Of a DNA stretch of 38,278 nucleotides, positions 1 through 8,023 are shown piece after piece. How positions within the stretch are numbered: position 1 is the stretch's first letter; each line of letters starts with the position of its first letter. The notes below the pieces were generated by a model that saw only the letters and a program-made list of their open reading frames with translations, searched no databases and was not told where the DNA came from. The translations under genes were made by a program, and so were the position numbers. Source of the stretch: Novosphingobium umbonatum (lineage in GTDB: Bacteria > Pseudomonadota > Alphaproteobacteria > Sphingomonadales > Sphingomonadaceae); NCBI RefSeq assembly GCF_004005905.1, contig NZ_SACO01000020.1, positions 1-38,278 of the forward strand, in the 5' to 3' direction.

Positions 1-105
1 TGGGTCCTTCCTTTGGGCTTGGTGCTGATGACAGTCGATTTTGGCTGGCGCATCTTCCGATGGGCACGTCCAAAACGCGCGCCCTCCGAGGAAACTCCTA
101 CGTAG
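1..105 (+). CDS. C-terminal end of a membrane protein (partial)
   Basis: The window opens inside an open frame that ends with TAG at 103-105. The 34 visible residues begin with a hydrophobic stretch (WVLPLGLVLMTVDF) followed by a basic, hydrophilic tail (RIFRWARPKRAPSEETPT). That is the usual look of the last transmembrane helix and cytoplasmic tail of an inner-membrane protein, for example a small TRAP-transporter permease subunit, but too little is present to name a family. It is convergent with the next gene on the minus strand, whose stop lies only 24 bases away. Frame and stop are clear; identity is not. Confidence 0.45.
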   Translation, partial: WVLPLGLVLMTVDFGWRIFRWARPKRAPSEETPT

Positions 106-128
106 ATAATTTGTCCACGCCGCCTAGA

Positions 129-1121
129 TTAAAGGGCGACCGGCGGCACGCGTCCGGTGATGTAATGAGACTCAGGCGCAAAGCCTTGCGAGATATCCAG
201 CGGTATCTTGCCGATGATATGGTGCATGCGTTCGACCATGGAGCAGATGCTGTCGACAATTTTGGAATTGCCGAACCATTTGCTGTCATTGACCAGCCCC
301 CCGTCCACGGTTTTCACCGCGCCCAGCATTTTGAGCACCGTGACGCGGCGCCACGCGGTGGTTGCACAAATAGGCAGGGTTTCGCAAAGGTTTTTGAACA
401 GGACCGGCCGGCGCAAATGCATGGGAGGAATGGCATCTGCCGCAGCATAGGTGAAGGCCAGTTCCGGATGATAGGTGATGTCGCGGGTATTGCCTGCGGT
501 AATGGCTGAAATCACCAGCAAGCCAGTCCAGTCCGCGATCAGGCTTTCCATCGCTTCCGCGCCCAGCAGGTGCAAGTCCAGAGCGGCCAGGATCAAGCCA
601 TCCTGCGTTGCGGCGCCTTTGGCGAAAGGCGGCAAAGGTAATTTGGCAAAGACAAAGAGATCATCCATCAACGTGACCATAATGTCATGCATCTGGACCA
701 GATATTTGCGGACAGCCGGATGGGTGGCGATGTCACGGCACAGAACCACGCCATCGTCGCGCAATTCAATCAAGTCCATGTCGGCCAGCTTTCGCAAGGC
801 CCTTCGCATGGTCTCATAGGGGCGATGGAAAGAGCGGCCCATCGCGCGAATGGTGATGGGTCGCCCTTCTTCAATGGAGCCATGGGCCAGCGATTGCGCC
901 CCCGCGCGCCAGCTTTCGGCCAGCAGAGCCACCAGAGCATTGCCCGCCAGATTATCATCGCCCACCAAAGGGGCTAGAGCGACGACTGCTCTCAGCTGCA
1001 TTTCCGTCAAAAGCCGCATGACCAGACGGCAATTGCCGCGAATATCATAGCGCCAGGCAGGCGCGTTATCCTGAGCGCGATTCTGGTGAAGATTTTCCGG
1101 TTTCAAAAACTCCTCGGCCAT
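129..1121 (-). CDS. Unrecognised protein with two winged-helix-like segments
   Basis: I do not recognise the family. The frame is open further upstream to a TTG at 1190; I prefer the ATG at 1121 (MAEEFLKPENL), giving 330 residues. There is no signal peptide or membrane segment. Two segments look like helix-turn-helix plus wing: one in the first half (GRSFHRPYETMRRALRKLAD followed by a beta-wing-like LIELRDDGVVLC) and one in the last third (LCETLPICATTAWRRVTVLK followed by GAVKTVDGGLV). Between them is a mostly helical, hydrophobic region that could bind a ligand or form a dimer. A DNA-binding regulator is the simplest reading, as inference only. It is monocistronic, with an empty region upstream and a convergent gene end downstream. 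Confidence 0.6.
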   Translation of the reverse strand: MAEEFLKPENLHQNRAQDNAPAWRYDIRGNCRLVMRLLTEMQLRAVVALAPLVGDDNLAGNALVALLAESWRAGAQSLAHGSIEEGRPITIRAMGRSFHRPYETMRRALRKLADMDLIELRDDGVVLCRDIATHPAVRKYLVQMHDIMVTLMDDLFVFAKLPLPPFAKGAATQDGLILAALDLHLLGAEAMESLIADWTGLLVISAITAGNTRDITYHPELAFTYAAADAIPPMHLRRPVLFKNLCETLPICATTAWRRVTVLKMLGAVKTVDGGLVNDSKWFGNSKIVDSICSMVERMHHIIGKIPLDISQGFAPESHYITGRVPPVAL

Positions 1122-1190
1122 TTTGGTCACTTGACCGCGAGTCAATTTGGAAATTCTGGTCAGAACCCAAGGGAATTTCTCTGACGGCAA

Positions 1191-1516
1191 GGCAGCTCGA
1201 TCCTTCGGGGCATCAAACGCTCTATCCTGAGCAGGGCAGAGGTTAAAGGCTCTTCCGTTATGACTAGGCGTCTATTTGACATGCCTATGATGTTTTACCA
1301 ACGTCCCGAAACGAAGGTTCACCTGGCGCGACCATCTTGCCAATTCGCATCATAAGCCAATCCACATTTGGTCCCGATCCCAATTCCCGCAAAGGTGCCT
1401 CAAATTTCATGGATAGTGGCAGAATTGCTCTTGCAACCCATTGAAGCACAAATGCCCGATTCTGCAAGGTTATCCTTGCCGAATGCAACGGGGTGAAACG
1501 CGGTGAAATGGGGAAC
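1191..1516. other. Non-coding interval, no gene seen
   Basis: About 325 bases between the minus-strand regulator-like gene and tRNA-Pro(TGG). Both neighbours are transcribed leftwards, so this interval holds the 3' flank of the tRNA transcript and the promoter region of the regulator-like gene. I see no convincing coding frame, no strong intrinsic terminator and no clear promoter. A minus-strand frame running from 1635 to 1285 passes straight through the tRNA and is not a gene. Confidence 0.4.
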
Positions 1517-1593
<77 letters not shown>

Positions 1594-1606
1594 ACGCTGG
1601 ATGGCC

Positions 1607-1635
1607 CCCTTAGGCGGCGTTGGCGGGGAAGGCAA
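1607..1635 (-). promoter_or_regulatory. Promoter of tRNA-Pro(TGG)
   Basis: On the minus strand TTGCCT (1635-1630) is followed after exactly 17 bases by TAAGGG (1612-1607), placing the predicted start a few bases before the mature tRNA 5' end at 1593. The same arrangement recurs before tRNA-Ile, tRNA-Pro(GGG), tRNA-Tyr and the SRP RNA in this window, which is the main support. Confidence 0.5.
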
Positions 1636-1695
1636 GGGGCAAAGCGCAGCTTTTGCGCCTCCTCTTGGAATTTAAACGGTATGGCGGGAAAAGTT

Positions 1696-1771
1696 TGGTG
1701 GGCCCGGCAGGATTCGAACCCGCGACCTAGCCGTTATGAGCGGCCAGCTCTAACCGCTGAGCTACAGGCCC
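1696..1771 (-). tRNA. tRNA-Ile2 (anticodon CAT, lysidine type)
   Basis: A complete 76-base cloverleaf on the minus strand. Acceptor GGGCCTG pairs with CGGGCCC (one T-G wobble), D-stem GCTC/GAGC, anticodon arm GGCCG-CTCATAA-CGGCT, and discriminator A followed by encoded CCA. The anticodon is CAT, but the body (GGGCCTGTAGCTCAG start and CTCATAA loop) is typical of the isoleucine tRNA whose C34 is converted to lysidine by TilS so that it reads ATA, and not of a methionine tRNA. It lies just downstream of the deacetylase gene on the same strand. Confidence 0.9.
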
Positions 1772-1782
1772 CACCTTTTCTC

Positions 1783-1811
1783 CCGTTAGCGGGGCAAGGC
1801 GCGCTAGGCAA
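1783..1811 (-). promoter_or_regulatory. Promoter of tRNA-Ile2
   Basis: On the minus strand TTGCCT (1811-1806) and TAACGG (1788-1783) are separated by 17 bases. The -10 box ends 11 bases before the tRNA 5' end at 1771. The -35 box overlaps the last codons and stop of the upstream deacetylase gene (stop at 1804-1806), so the tRNA promoter is embedded in the end of that gene. Confidence 0.5.
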
Positions 1812-2808
1812 GCTCTGCTGTTTGCATGATTTGTTGAACACTGCCCGGTTGCACCCCCCGCGCCAGCATCAGTTCAAATATTTTGCGCCACCAATCGTAG
1901 AGCAAGTCCAGATCTTCTTCGCTGCGCACATAGGGCGTATGGCCGGGGCAGAGGGATGGGCTGTGGAAAGATAGCACCAAAACGGGCAATCCATCATCAA
2001 TCGCAATTTGTGTGGCGCGCAGGGCTTCGTCTACGCGGACGCCCTCTGGCGTTAACGGGATGCGTTCCAGCAGGCCAAGGCGGGCGAAAACGCCGCGTAA
2101 ACGGTCGATCCTGCCCAATTGGGGGTAAAGCCAGCGGGCGTATCGCCGCAAAGGTCCGGTGAACACCGTCGTCAGCGGCAATTCCATCAATTGCCCCTTT
2201 TGCCCCACCCACCATGGCTCCAGCGGCAAGTCCTTGTAATCGGGCCCCCCATGCGCGCTATAGTCAAAGCCGCTGCGCACCGATGTGTCGATGGCAAGGC
2301 CCGCCTCGCGCAGAATGCTGGCGGTGTTGGGGCCGATGCCATAGCGGCCCGCGCGATAGATCAAAGGCGCGGTACCGAAATTGGTGGCGATGGCGTCATA
2401 CAGCTTGCGGAATTTCGCCCGTTCCAGCTCATAGGGAAGATTGCCGGAAAAGCTGTTGAATTGATTGACATCTTCTTCAAACGGCGGATTGACCCAAGGG
2501 TGCAATTGCACGCCCACTTCGGCGCGCCCTTCAGCCACCGCCCCGCGCAGCAATTCCCCCGCCAGTTCGGACATAGCCACCGGATAGTCGATCAAATAGA
2601 TCGGCACTACGCCATAGCCTTCGCAGAACTGCTGGAATTTGCGCAGTCGCGACACCGTGTCCACCCGATGCGCCGCGCGCGTCAGGGGTTTGGTCCAGTC
2701 AAACTCTTCCTCGGTGTCCACCGTCACCAGAAAGCGTTGCCCCGTGCCGGGGGCAAAACGCACCATCGCCTCTGCCGAGGGGGGAGTGGTTATGGCATGG
2801 GCTGGCAA
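1804..2808 (-). CDS. Polysaccharide deacetylase family protein (WalW-like)
   Basis: A 334-residue soluble protein resembling the NodB-fold carbohydrate esterases annotated as WalW in sphingomonads. Near the N-terminus LVTVDTEEEFDW corresponds to the catalytic-aspartate strand, YRAGRYGIG lies mid-protein, and LSFHSPSLCPGHTPYV near the end supplies histidine and serine residues of the last motif. Such enzymes remove acetyl groups from polysaccharide amino sugars; the substrate here is unknown. The displayed start is a TTG at 2808 with GGGGAA upstream; an ATG at 2766 (MVRFAPGTG) is an equally good choice and would remove 14 poorly conserved residues. The gene lies 24 bases downstream of the kinase-like gene on the same strand and probably shares its transcript. 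Confidence 0.8.
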   Translation of the reverse strand: MPAHAITTPPSAEAMVRFAPGTGQRFLVTVDTEEEFDWTKPLTRAAHRVDTVSRLRKFQQFCEGYGVVPIYLIDYPVAMSELAGELLRGAVAEGRAEVGVQLHPWVNPPFEEDVNQFNSFSGNLPYELERAKFRKLYDAIATNFGTAPLIYRAGRYGIGPNTASILREAGLAIDTSVRSGFDYSAHGGPDYKDLPLEPWWVGQKGQLMELPLTTVFTGPLRRYARWLYPQLGRIDRLRGVFARLGLLERIPLTPEGVRVDEALRATQIAIDDGLPVLVLSFHSPSLCPGHTPYVRSEEDLDLLYDWWRKIFELMLARGVQPGSVQQIMQTAELA

Positions 2809-2832
2809 TCTGTTCCCCGTCGCAAGGAAAAA

Positions 2833-4557
2833 TCATTCTGCCGGATGTTCGCATGTTTCCGACAGACCCACCCTAGCGGCAGGGTTTTGCGAGGGAGTTA
2901 ACAAAGGCAGGACCAGCAACAACAAAGCTTCGTCGCGCACCAGTTTTCCGCCAGCGGCGCGCGCCTCGGCCGCTGCCAGTCGCAACGAGAAGCCGGTGCC
3001 GAAAATGCCGACACCGGGAACAAGCGCGCTATCGGCCGCAGGGGCATGGAACAGCGCGTGATCGTCCAGACTGGCCAAGGATGGCGGCAGGCTGAGGCTG
3101 ACGCAAAGGCGGGTGGCATCGGTGGCCAGCGCCGCTTCCAGATGGTCGTCCGCGGCTGCATTGCTGCTGAGCGTGGCCAGCAGCCGCCAGCACAGGCGTT
3201 CGGCCTCCAGCTCGGCAATGCCCATAGGCGCGGCGTTGGTGGTGGACAGATAGGACCAATGCGGGTTCTTGCCCGACCCATCGGGTTGGAACCGGCCAAT
3301 CGTGCTGGCCAGAACCTGCGCGAAATCGCAAGTGCCACCGGTCAATTCCATCACGCCACTGTCCAGCTTGGCAAAGCGGTCCAATTCTTCAAAGCCAGCC
3401 AGCATCAGCGCGCTATCGACGGCAATGACCGCAGCCAAAGAGCGATATTCATGCGGGGCAGGGCCAAACAATTGCTGTTGGATCACCTCCGCAAAGCCCT
3501 GAATGGCGTTTACCGGTGTGCGCAATTCATGCAGCAATTGGCGCAGGCGATCGGCCTCGCTCTCCACCACGGGCGGGGGTGAGGCGGGCTTGGCCTGCTG
3601 CATCCGGCGGAACCGGCCGATATGACCAAGGAATCGCCCGCCGACCGGATCGAATTTGGGCACGGCATCCACCTGCCATTCGCCGGTGATCGCTGGCGCA
3701 CCGTTCAGCACCACGCGCTGCCCGCGCAGGGGTTGGTGCAGGCGCAGGGCATGGGCGGCAGGGCCATGGCTGCTGAGTGCGTGGCCGACCACCATCGGGG
3801 CCACACCGGCCTCGCTCCACACGATGCGCCCTTCGCCATCGCTGGCAAAGTCAAAGGCGGTGATGGCGGTGGTGGTGCCATCGCGCAGGGGAGGTGCGGC
3901 TTCGGGTGCGGCTTCGCGGGCCTGTTGAAAGGCCGCGATGCGGCGCACGATGTCGCCAATCGTTTCGGCATCCACTTGCGCCGGAACCGGTTCGGGCACG
4001 GCGGGATGGGCGGCTGCCATCGCGGTAAACACGGGCTTGGGTGGTGGCACAGGCTGCGCGGGCGCAGTCTTGGCCTCTGGCTGGCTTACCGCCACTGGCT
4101 CGGGCACGGCTTCGCCCGAAAAGCCCAAAGGACGCGCACCAAGGCCCAACCGTTCCAGCAGGTCCCGCGCCGCTGGGCCAAGGTCGGTCCTGTCGCGTAA
4201 CAGGCCACGCGTGGCCAGTGGCAGGGCAGGGATCAGATCGACCCATTGCTCCTGCGTCAATTGTGCGGCCTGAATGGCGGCTTGCGCCTGAAGGCTTTCC
4301 CCCCGCGCCAATTCCGCCACCAGACGCGGCGAGCGCAGACGCAGGCCCGGTTCGCGCAGGATGGTGGCACGGTCTTGCGCAGGGATCATGTCGCGCAATT
4401 GCGACAGGCGCAGATAGGCTCGGTCCAGCACATCACCCCGCTCCTCGGCGGCGCGGGTGCCCAGCAGGTCCAGCAATTGCCGGAACTGGATGCGCGCGAC
4501 GTTCGGCCCGACCGGAATCAGGTTCAAAACGGTAGCGAGGCGATCATCGTAGCGCAT
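2833..4557 (-). CDS. Cytosolic histidine-kinase-like protein with degenerate ATPase domain
   Basis: 574 residues with no membrane segment. The first ~160 residues are helical and arginine-rich and of no family I can name. A proline/alanine-rich linker (about residues 160-200) follows, then a PAS-like middle region. At about residues 335-400 is a dimerisation/phosphoacceptor segment with HELRTP (His343) and the downstream pattern of a HisKA domain. The C-terminal part resembles a HATPase_c domain: an N-box-like LLATLSSNA and a late GIFGTGFSLRLA resembling the G2 box are present, but I see no DxGxG motif between them. ATP binding may be altered or lost. It precedes the deacetylase gene by 24 bases and no response regulator is adjacent. 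Confidence 0.75.
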   Translation of the reverse strand: MRYDDRLATVLNLIPVGPNVARIQFRQLLDLLGTRAAEERGDVLDRAYLRLSQLRDMIPAQDRATILREPGLRLRSPRLVAELARGESLQAQAAIQAAQLTQEQWVDLIPALPLATRGLLRDRTDLGPAARDLLERLGLGARPLGFSGEAVPEPVAVSQPEAKTAPAQPVPPPKPVFTAMAAAHPAVPEPVPAQVDAETIGDIVRRIAAFQQAREAAPEAAPPLRDGTTTAITAFDFASDGEGRIVWSEAGVAPMVVGHALSSHGPAAHALRLHQPLRGQRVVLNGAPAITGEWQVDAVPKFDPVGGRFLGHIGRFRRMQQAKPASPPPVVESEADRLRQLLHELRTPVNAIQGFAEVIQQQLFGPAPHEYRSLAAVIAVDSALMLAGFEELDRFAKLDSGVMELTGGTCDFAQVLASTIGRFQPDGSGKNPHWSYLSTTNAAPMGIAELEAERLCWRLLATLSSNAAADDHLEAALATDATRLCVSLSLPPSLASLDDHALFHAPAADSALVPGVGIFGTGFSLRLAAAEARAAGGKLVRDEALLLLVLPLLTPSQNPAARVGLSETCEHPAE

Positions 4558-4732
4558 AGTCTTGTTTATCAGGAATCCTGGCGTTTTGAGAAGTATTTCC
4601 CACCAATACGGTGTTAACCTTGTTCCCTCTTCTCCGCGTTAATGCTTATGCTTACCAGCCTGTTAAGCATAGCATTTTTGTCTGACAAGTTTGACACAGG
4701 CGATGGGCGCAATGGGTTGCGCTTACGGCAAG

Positions 4733-4749
4733 GGCTAACAATATTAGCC
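4733..4749. promoter_or_regulatory. Palindrome upstream of the Lrp-type gene (candidate operator)
   Basis: GGCTAA and TTAGCC form a perfect 6-base inverted repeat around a 5-base AT-rich centre, in the intergenic region about 90 bases before the Lrp/AsnC start. A second inverted repeat, TGCTTA/TAAGCA, lies at 4649-4669. Lrp/AsnC proteins commonly bind imperfect palindromes with AT-rich centres and often regulate themselves, so either could be an autoregulatory site. This is inference from position and symmetry. Confidence 0.3.
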
Positions 4750-4840
4750 TGACCTGTGCTAATGGGGTGGATTATTGCCCGCAGCAAGGCTAACGGCAAC
4801 AGGAATCTATCGTATCCGTTTAAGGGAAACGCAGAAGTTT

Positions 4841-5308
4841 ATGGCCAATCTCGACCATATCGACCGGCGCTTGTTGGCCGAATTGCAGGATGAAGGGCGC
4901 ATCACCAATGTCGAACTGGCCCAGCGTGTCGGTTTGACAGCGCCTCCCTGCCTGCGCCGCGTGCGGGCGTTGGAGGATGCAGGCGTCATCCGTGGCTATC
5001 ATGCCGATCTGGACGGGTCGAAGCTTGGCTTTTCGATCACGGTTTTCGCCATGGTCTCGCTCAAAAGTCAGGCCGAGGATGCCTTGCGCGGGTTTGAAGA
5101 GCATATGCGGACGCTGCCCGAAGTGCGCGAATGCCACATGCTCAACGGCGAGATCGACTTCATCCTGAAGATCGTCAGCCGCGACCTGCAAAGCTTTCAG
5201 GAGTTCCTGACCAGCAAGTTGACCCCTGCGCCCAATGTGGCCAGCGTGAAGACCAGCCTGACCATCCGCACGGCCAAGCATTTGCCTGGCGTGCCGATGG
5301 AGGAGTGA
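4841..5308 (+). CDS. Lrp/AsnC family transcriptional regulator
   Basis: 155 residues. An N-terminal winged helix-turn-helix (about residues 1-60, LDHIDRRLLAELQDEGRI then VELAQRVGLTAPPCLRRVRA) is followed by the RAM ligand-binding and oligomerisation domain with its typical VRECHMLNGEIDFILKI strand. Proteins of this family sense amino acids as octamers and control amino-acid transport or degradation; PPCLRRVR matches the Lrp/BkdR branch more than AsnC. The open frame reaches back to a TTG at 4775, but homology begins at the ATG at 4841 with a purine-rich AAGGGAA upstream. It is a single gene, convergent with accC and separated from it by a shared terminator. The target genes cannot be read from the context. 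Confidence 0.92.
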   Translation: MANLDHIDRRLLAELQDEGRITNVELAQRVGLTAPPCLRRVRALEDAGVIRGYHADLDGSKLGFSITVFAMVSLKSQAEDALRGFEEHMRTLPEVRECHMLNGEIDFILKIVSRDLQSFQEFLTSKLTPAPNVASVKTSLTIRTAKHLPGVPMEE

Positions 5309-5331
5309 TCCTTTCCATCCCAAGTCGAACA

Positions 5332-5367
5332 AAAAGGGCTGGAGCGGTTTCCCGTTCCAGCCCTTTT
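5332..5367. terminator. Bidirectional intrinsic terminator between lrp-type gene and accC
   Basis: A 12-base-pair GC-rich stem (5336-5347 with 5352-5363, one G-T wobble) closes a TTTC loop and is flanked by AAAA on the left and TTTT on the right, so it works for the rightward regulator and the leftward acc operon. Confidence 0.9.
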
Positions 5368-5393
5368 GTTTGTGGTTCAGTGCTGATGGAAAA

Positions 5394-6737
5394 TCAACGC
5401 TTTGCCAGCCATTCTTCCAGCCACTTGATGGTATAGTCACCAGAGCGGAATTCGGCATCGTCCATCAAAGCCTGATGCAGCGGGATGGAGGTTTTGGGGC
5501 CGGAAATGACCATTTCCTCCAAAGCGCGCTTCAGACGCATGATCGCGCCTTCACGGGTGCGGCCATAGACGATCAGCTTGGCGATCATCGAATCGTAATA
5601 GGGCGGAATGCGATAACCGGCATAAAGCCCGCTATCCACGCGCACGTTCAAACCGCCAGCGGCATGATAGCCTTCCACCAGACCGGGCGAGGGCGCGAAG
5701 GTCCAGGGGTCTTCGGCGTTGATGCGGCATTCGATGGCATGGCCACGGAATTCCAGCTCGTCTTGGCTAACCGACAAAGGCTTGCCATCGGCAATGCGGA
5801 TCTGTTCGCGCACCAGATCGAGGCCGGTGATCGCTTCCGTCACCGGATGTTCCACCTGCAGGCGGGTGTTCATTTCGATGAAATAGAACTCGCCATTTTC
5901 CCAGAGGAACTCGATCGTGCCCGCACCGCGATAGCCCATGTCGGCCATCGCCTTCGACACGATGCCACCCATACGCTCGCGCTCGGCAGGCGTGATCACG
6001 GGGCTGGGGGCTTCTTCCACCACCTTCTGGTGACGGCGCTGCAACGAACAGTCGCGTTCGCCCAGATGGATGGCATTGCCATTGCCGTCGCCAAACACCT
6101 GAAATTCGATGTGGCGCGGGTTGCCCAGATATTTTTCAATATAGACCGTGGCATCGCCAAAGGCGGCCTTGGCTTCCGATCCGGCCTGCTGCATCAGCGT
6201 TTCCAGATCGTCGGGGCTGTTGCACACCTTCATACCGCGACCGCCGCCGCCGCTGGCGGCCTTGATGATCACGGGATAGCCGATTCGCTCGGCAATCTCG
6301 CGGGCTTCATCAAAATCGCTGACCGCGCCATCGCTACCGGGAACCAGCGGCAGGCCCAGCGCACCGGCGGTACGCTTGGCTTCCACCTTGTCGCCCATGG
6401 TGCGGATATGCTCGGGCTTGGGACCGATCCAGGTGATGCCATGGGCTTCCACGATCTCGGCAAAACGGGCGTTTTCCGAAAGGAAGCCATAGCCGGGGTG
6501 GATCGCATCGGCGCCGGTGATTTCCGCCGCGCTGATGATGGCCGCCACGTTGAGATAGCTGTCCTTGGCCGCGGGCGGGCCAATGCAGACCGCATGGTCG
6601 GCCAGACGCACATGCATGGCATCGGCGTCGGCCGTGGAATGCACGGCCACCGTCTCAATGCCCATTTCCCGCGCCGCGCGATGGATGCGCAGCGCGATTT
6701 CGCCACGGTTGGCGATAAGGATACGTTTGATGGCCAT
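5394..6737 (-). CDS. accC: Acetyl-CoA carboxylase, biotin carboxylase subunit
   Basis: 447 residues, the normal size for AccC. It carboxylates the biotin on AccB using ATP and bicarbonate, the first half-reaction of malonyl-CoA synthesis for fatty acids. The N-terminal domain starts IKRILIANRGEIALRIHRAA. The ATP-grasp domain shows the glycine-rich loop KAASGGGGRGMKV and the metal-binding and catalytic segment EMNTRLQVEHPVTE. The C-terminal domain has the conserved ECRINAEDP. It starts 7 bases after the accB stop, so the two are translated from one message. The carboxyltransferase subunits accA and accD are not in the window, which is usual. Confidence 0.98.
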   Translation of the reverse strand: MAIKRILIANRGEIALRIHRAAREMGIETVAVHSTADADAMHVRLADHAVCIGPPAAKDSYLNVAAIISAAEITGADAIHPGYGFLSENARFAEIVEAHGITWIGPKPEHIRTMGDKVEAKRTAGALGLPLVPGSDGAVSDFDEAREIAERIGYPVIIKAASGGGGRGMKVCNSPDDLETLMQQAGSEAKAAFGDATVYIEKYLGNPRHIEFQVFGDGNGNAIHLGERDCSLQRRHQKVVEEAPSPVITPAERERMGGIVSKAMADMGYRGAGTIEFLWENGEFYFIEMNTRLQVEHPVTEAITGLDLVREQIRIADGKPLSVSQDELEFRGHAIECRINAEDPWTFAPSPGLVEGYHAAGGLNVRVDSGLYAGYRIPPYYDSMIAKLIVYGRTREGAIMRLKRALEEMVISGPKTSIPLHQALMDDAEFRSGDYTIKWLEEWLAKR

Positions 6738-6744
6738 GGGCTGC

Positions 6745-7269
6745 TTAACCGATCACAACCAGAGGCTGGTCAAATTCGACCGGCTGACCGTTTTCGATGG
6801 TGATGGCCTTGACCGTGCCCGACACGGGGGCGGTGATGGGGTTCATCACCTTCATGGCTTCCACGATCAACAGCGTGTCGCCAGCCTTAACGGCCTTGCC
6901 CACGCTGATGAATTCGGGCGCGCCCGGTTCGGGGGTGAGGTAAGCCGTGCCGACCATCGGTGATTTGACCTGCGTGCCTTCGACCACGGCGGGGGCGGCA
7001 ACAGGCGCGGCGGCCACGGGGGCAGCTGCCGGAGCAGCAGCGGCAGGGGCAGCCGGAGCAGGTGCGTAAGCGGCCGGTGCATAGGCAGCCGGAGCGGCGG
7101 GTGCGGCCACGGTGATGTTGCGCGCCACGCGGATCTTGCGACCGCCATCGGCCACTTCGATTTCCGTCAGGCCGGTATCGGCCAGCAGTTCGGCCAGTTC
7201 ACGCACCAGAGTGCCATCAATGTTCATACGGGGCTGGCTTTCGCGGCCCGTTTCGGTGTTATCGCCCAT
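6745..7269 (-). CDS. accB: Acetyl-CoA carboxylase, biotin carboxyl carrier protein
   Basis: 174 residues. The C-terminal biotinyl domain carries the canonical EAMKVMN motif, with the biotinylated lysine at residue 140. The N-terminal ~60 residues are the usual AccB head (LVRELAELLADTGLTEIEV), and a flexible alanine/proline linker (about residues 55-95) joins the two. Chosen start: ATG at 7269, preceded by AAGGAG at good spacing; the internal Met at 7227 has no comparable site. AccB shuttles carboxybiotin between AccC and the carboxyltransferase. It sits between aroQ and accC in the conserved proteobacterial order. Confidence 0.97.
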   Translation of the reverse strand: MGDNTETGRESQPRMNIDGTLVRELAELLADTGLTEIEVADGGRKIRVARNITVAAPAAPAAYAPAAYAPAPAAPAAAAPAAAPVAAAPVAAPAVVEGTQVKSPMVGTAYLTPEPGAPEFISVGKAVKAGDTLLIVEAMKVMNPITAPVSGTVKAITIENGQPVEFDQPLVVIG

Positions 7270-7413
7270 GAAAACTCCTTGGCGAGTGCAATCTCAAGCG
7301 ACGGCCCCTAACCGCCTGCTAACCCTCTAGCAAGGGGAAAGCGGGGAGGGAGGGGAACCTGCTTGCGGGGTGCGACCCGATTGCATCGCAGTTTATAGTT
7401 TGTGTTGAAAGGT

Positions 7414-7851
7414 TTACAGGCCAGCGGCGGCGTCCAGCGCCACGCTGTAACTGCGCGCGCCAAAACCGGCCACGGTGGCCATGGCGGCCATGCCAATATA
7501 GGACTTGTGGCGGAATTCCTCGCGCTTGTGCGGGTTGGACAGGTGAACCTCGATCACGGGCAGTTCCACCGCCTTGATCGCATCATGCAGCGCCACCGAA
7601 GTATGGGTGTAGGCGCCAGCATTCAGCAGCACCGCCTTGGCACCACGCGCGCGCGCCTCGTGCAGCCAGTCGATCAGCGCGCCTTCATGGTTCGACTGAT
7701 AGCATTCCACGGCAAGGCCCAGTTTTTCCCCCTGCGCGATCAGGCGGGCGTCGATATCGGCCAAAGTGTCATGGCCATAGATATGCGGCTCTCGCGTGCC
7801 CAGCAGGTTGAGATTGGGACCGTTGAGGACAAAGATCAGCGGTTGGGTCAT
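7414..7851 (-). CDS. aroQ: 3-dehydroquinate dehydratase, type II
   Basis: 145 residues, typical of the dodecameric type II enzyme that dehydrates 3-dehydroquinate to 3-dehydroshikimate in the shikimate pathway. Visible signatures are FVLNGPNLNLLGTREPHIYG with the catalytic Tyr25, LLNAGAYTHTSVALHDAI for substrate binding, and VIEVHLSNPHKREEFRHKS with the catalytic histidine and the substrate-gripping arginine. It is first in the leftward aroQ-accB-accC cluster, 144 bases upstream of accB. A promoter candidate is at 7890-7917. The name aroQ is also used for a chorismate mutase domain; this gene is the dehydratase. Confidence 0.97.
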   Translation of the reverse strand: MTQPLIFVLNGPNLNLLGTREPHIYGHDTLADIDARLIAQGEKLGLAVECYQSNHEGALIDWLHEARARGAKAVLLNAGAYTHTSVALHDAIKAVELPVIEVHLSNPHKREEFRHKSYIGMAAMATVAGFGARSYSVALDAAAGL

Positions 7852-7889
7852 GGTTAGGGCCTTACCTTCAGCTTGCGACTTGGTGCTTG

Positions 7890-7917
7890 TTCATACAGCC
7901 GGGCAGGGACTGGGCAA
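7890..7917 (-). promoter_or_regulatory. Candidate promoter of aroQ-accB-accC
   Basis: On the minus strand TTGCCC (7917-7912) and TATGAA (7895-7890) are separated by 16 bases and end 38 bases before the aroQ ATG, leaving a leader of roughly 30 bases. Four of six bases fit each consensus box. No other similar pair was seen in the aroQ upstream region. Confidence 0.45.
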
Positions 7918-7978
7918 GTGCTGTATCGGGCTTTGCTGCAAAGCAGGTTGGCGTTGCCGGGCATGTTGGCTACGAACA

Positions 7979-8013
7979 AAAAGGGCGGCCCATCTTGCGA
8001 TGGCCGCCCTTTT
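7979..8013 (-). terminator. Intrinsic terminator of tRNA-Pro(GGG)
   Basis: An AAAAGGGCGGCC arm pairs with GGCCGCCCTTTT (one bulged base) around a short loop, with A and T tracts on either side. It begins about 10 bases past the 3' end of the leftward tRNA, so it most likely ends that transcript. Confidence 0.8.
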
Positions 8014-8023
8014 GAAGAACCTT

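Noticed and set aside
5370..6803. A 477-residue plus-strand frame opposite accC
   Set aside because: accC is unambiguous; the opposite frame has the composition of a mirror translation.
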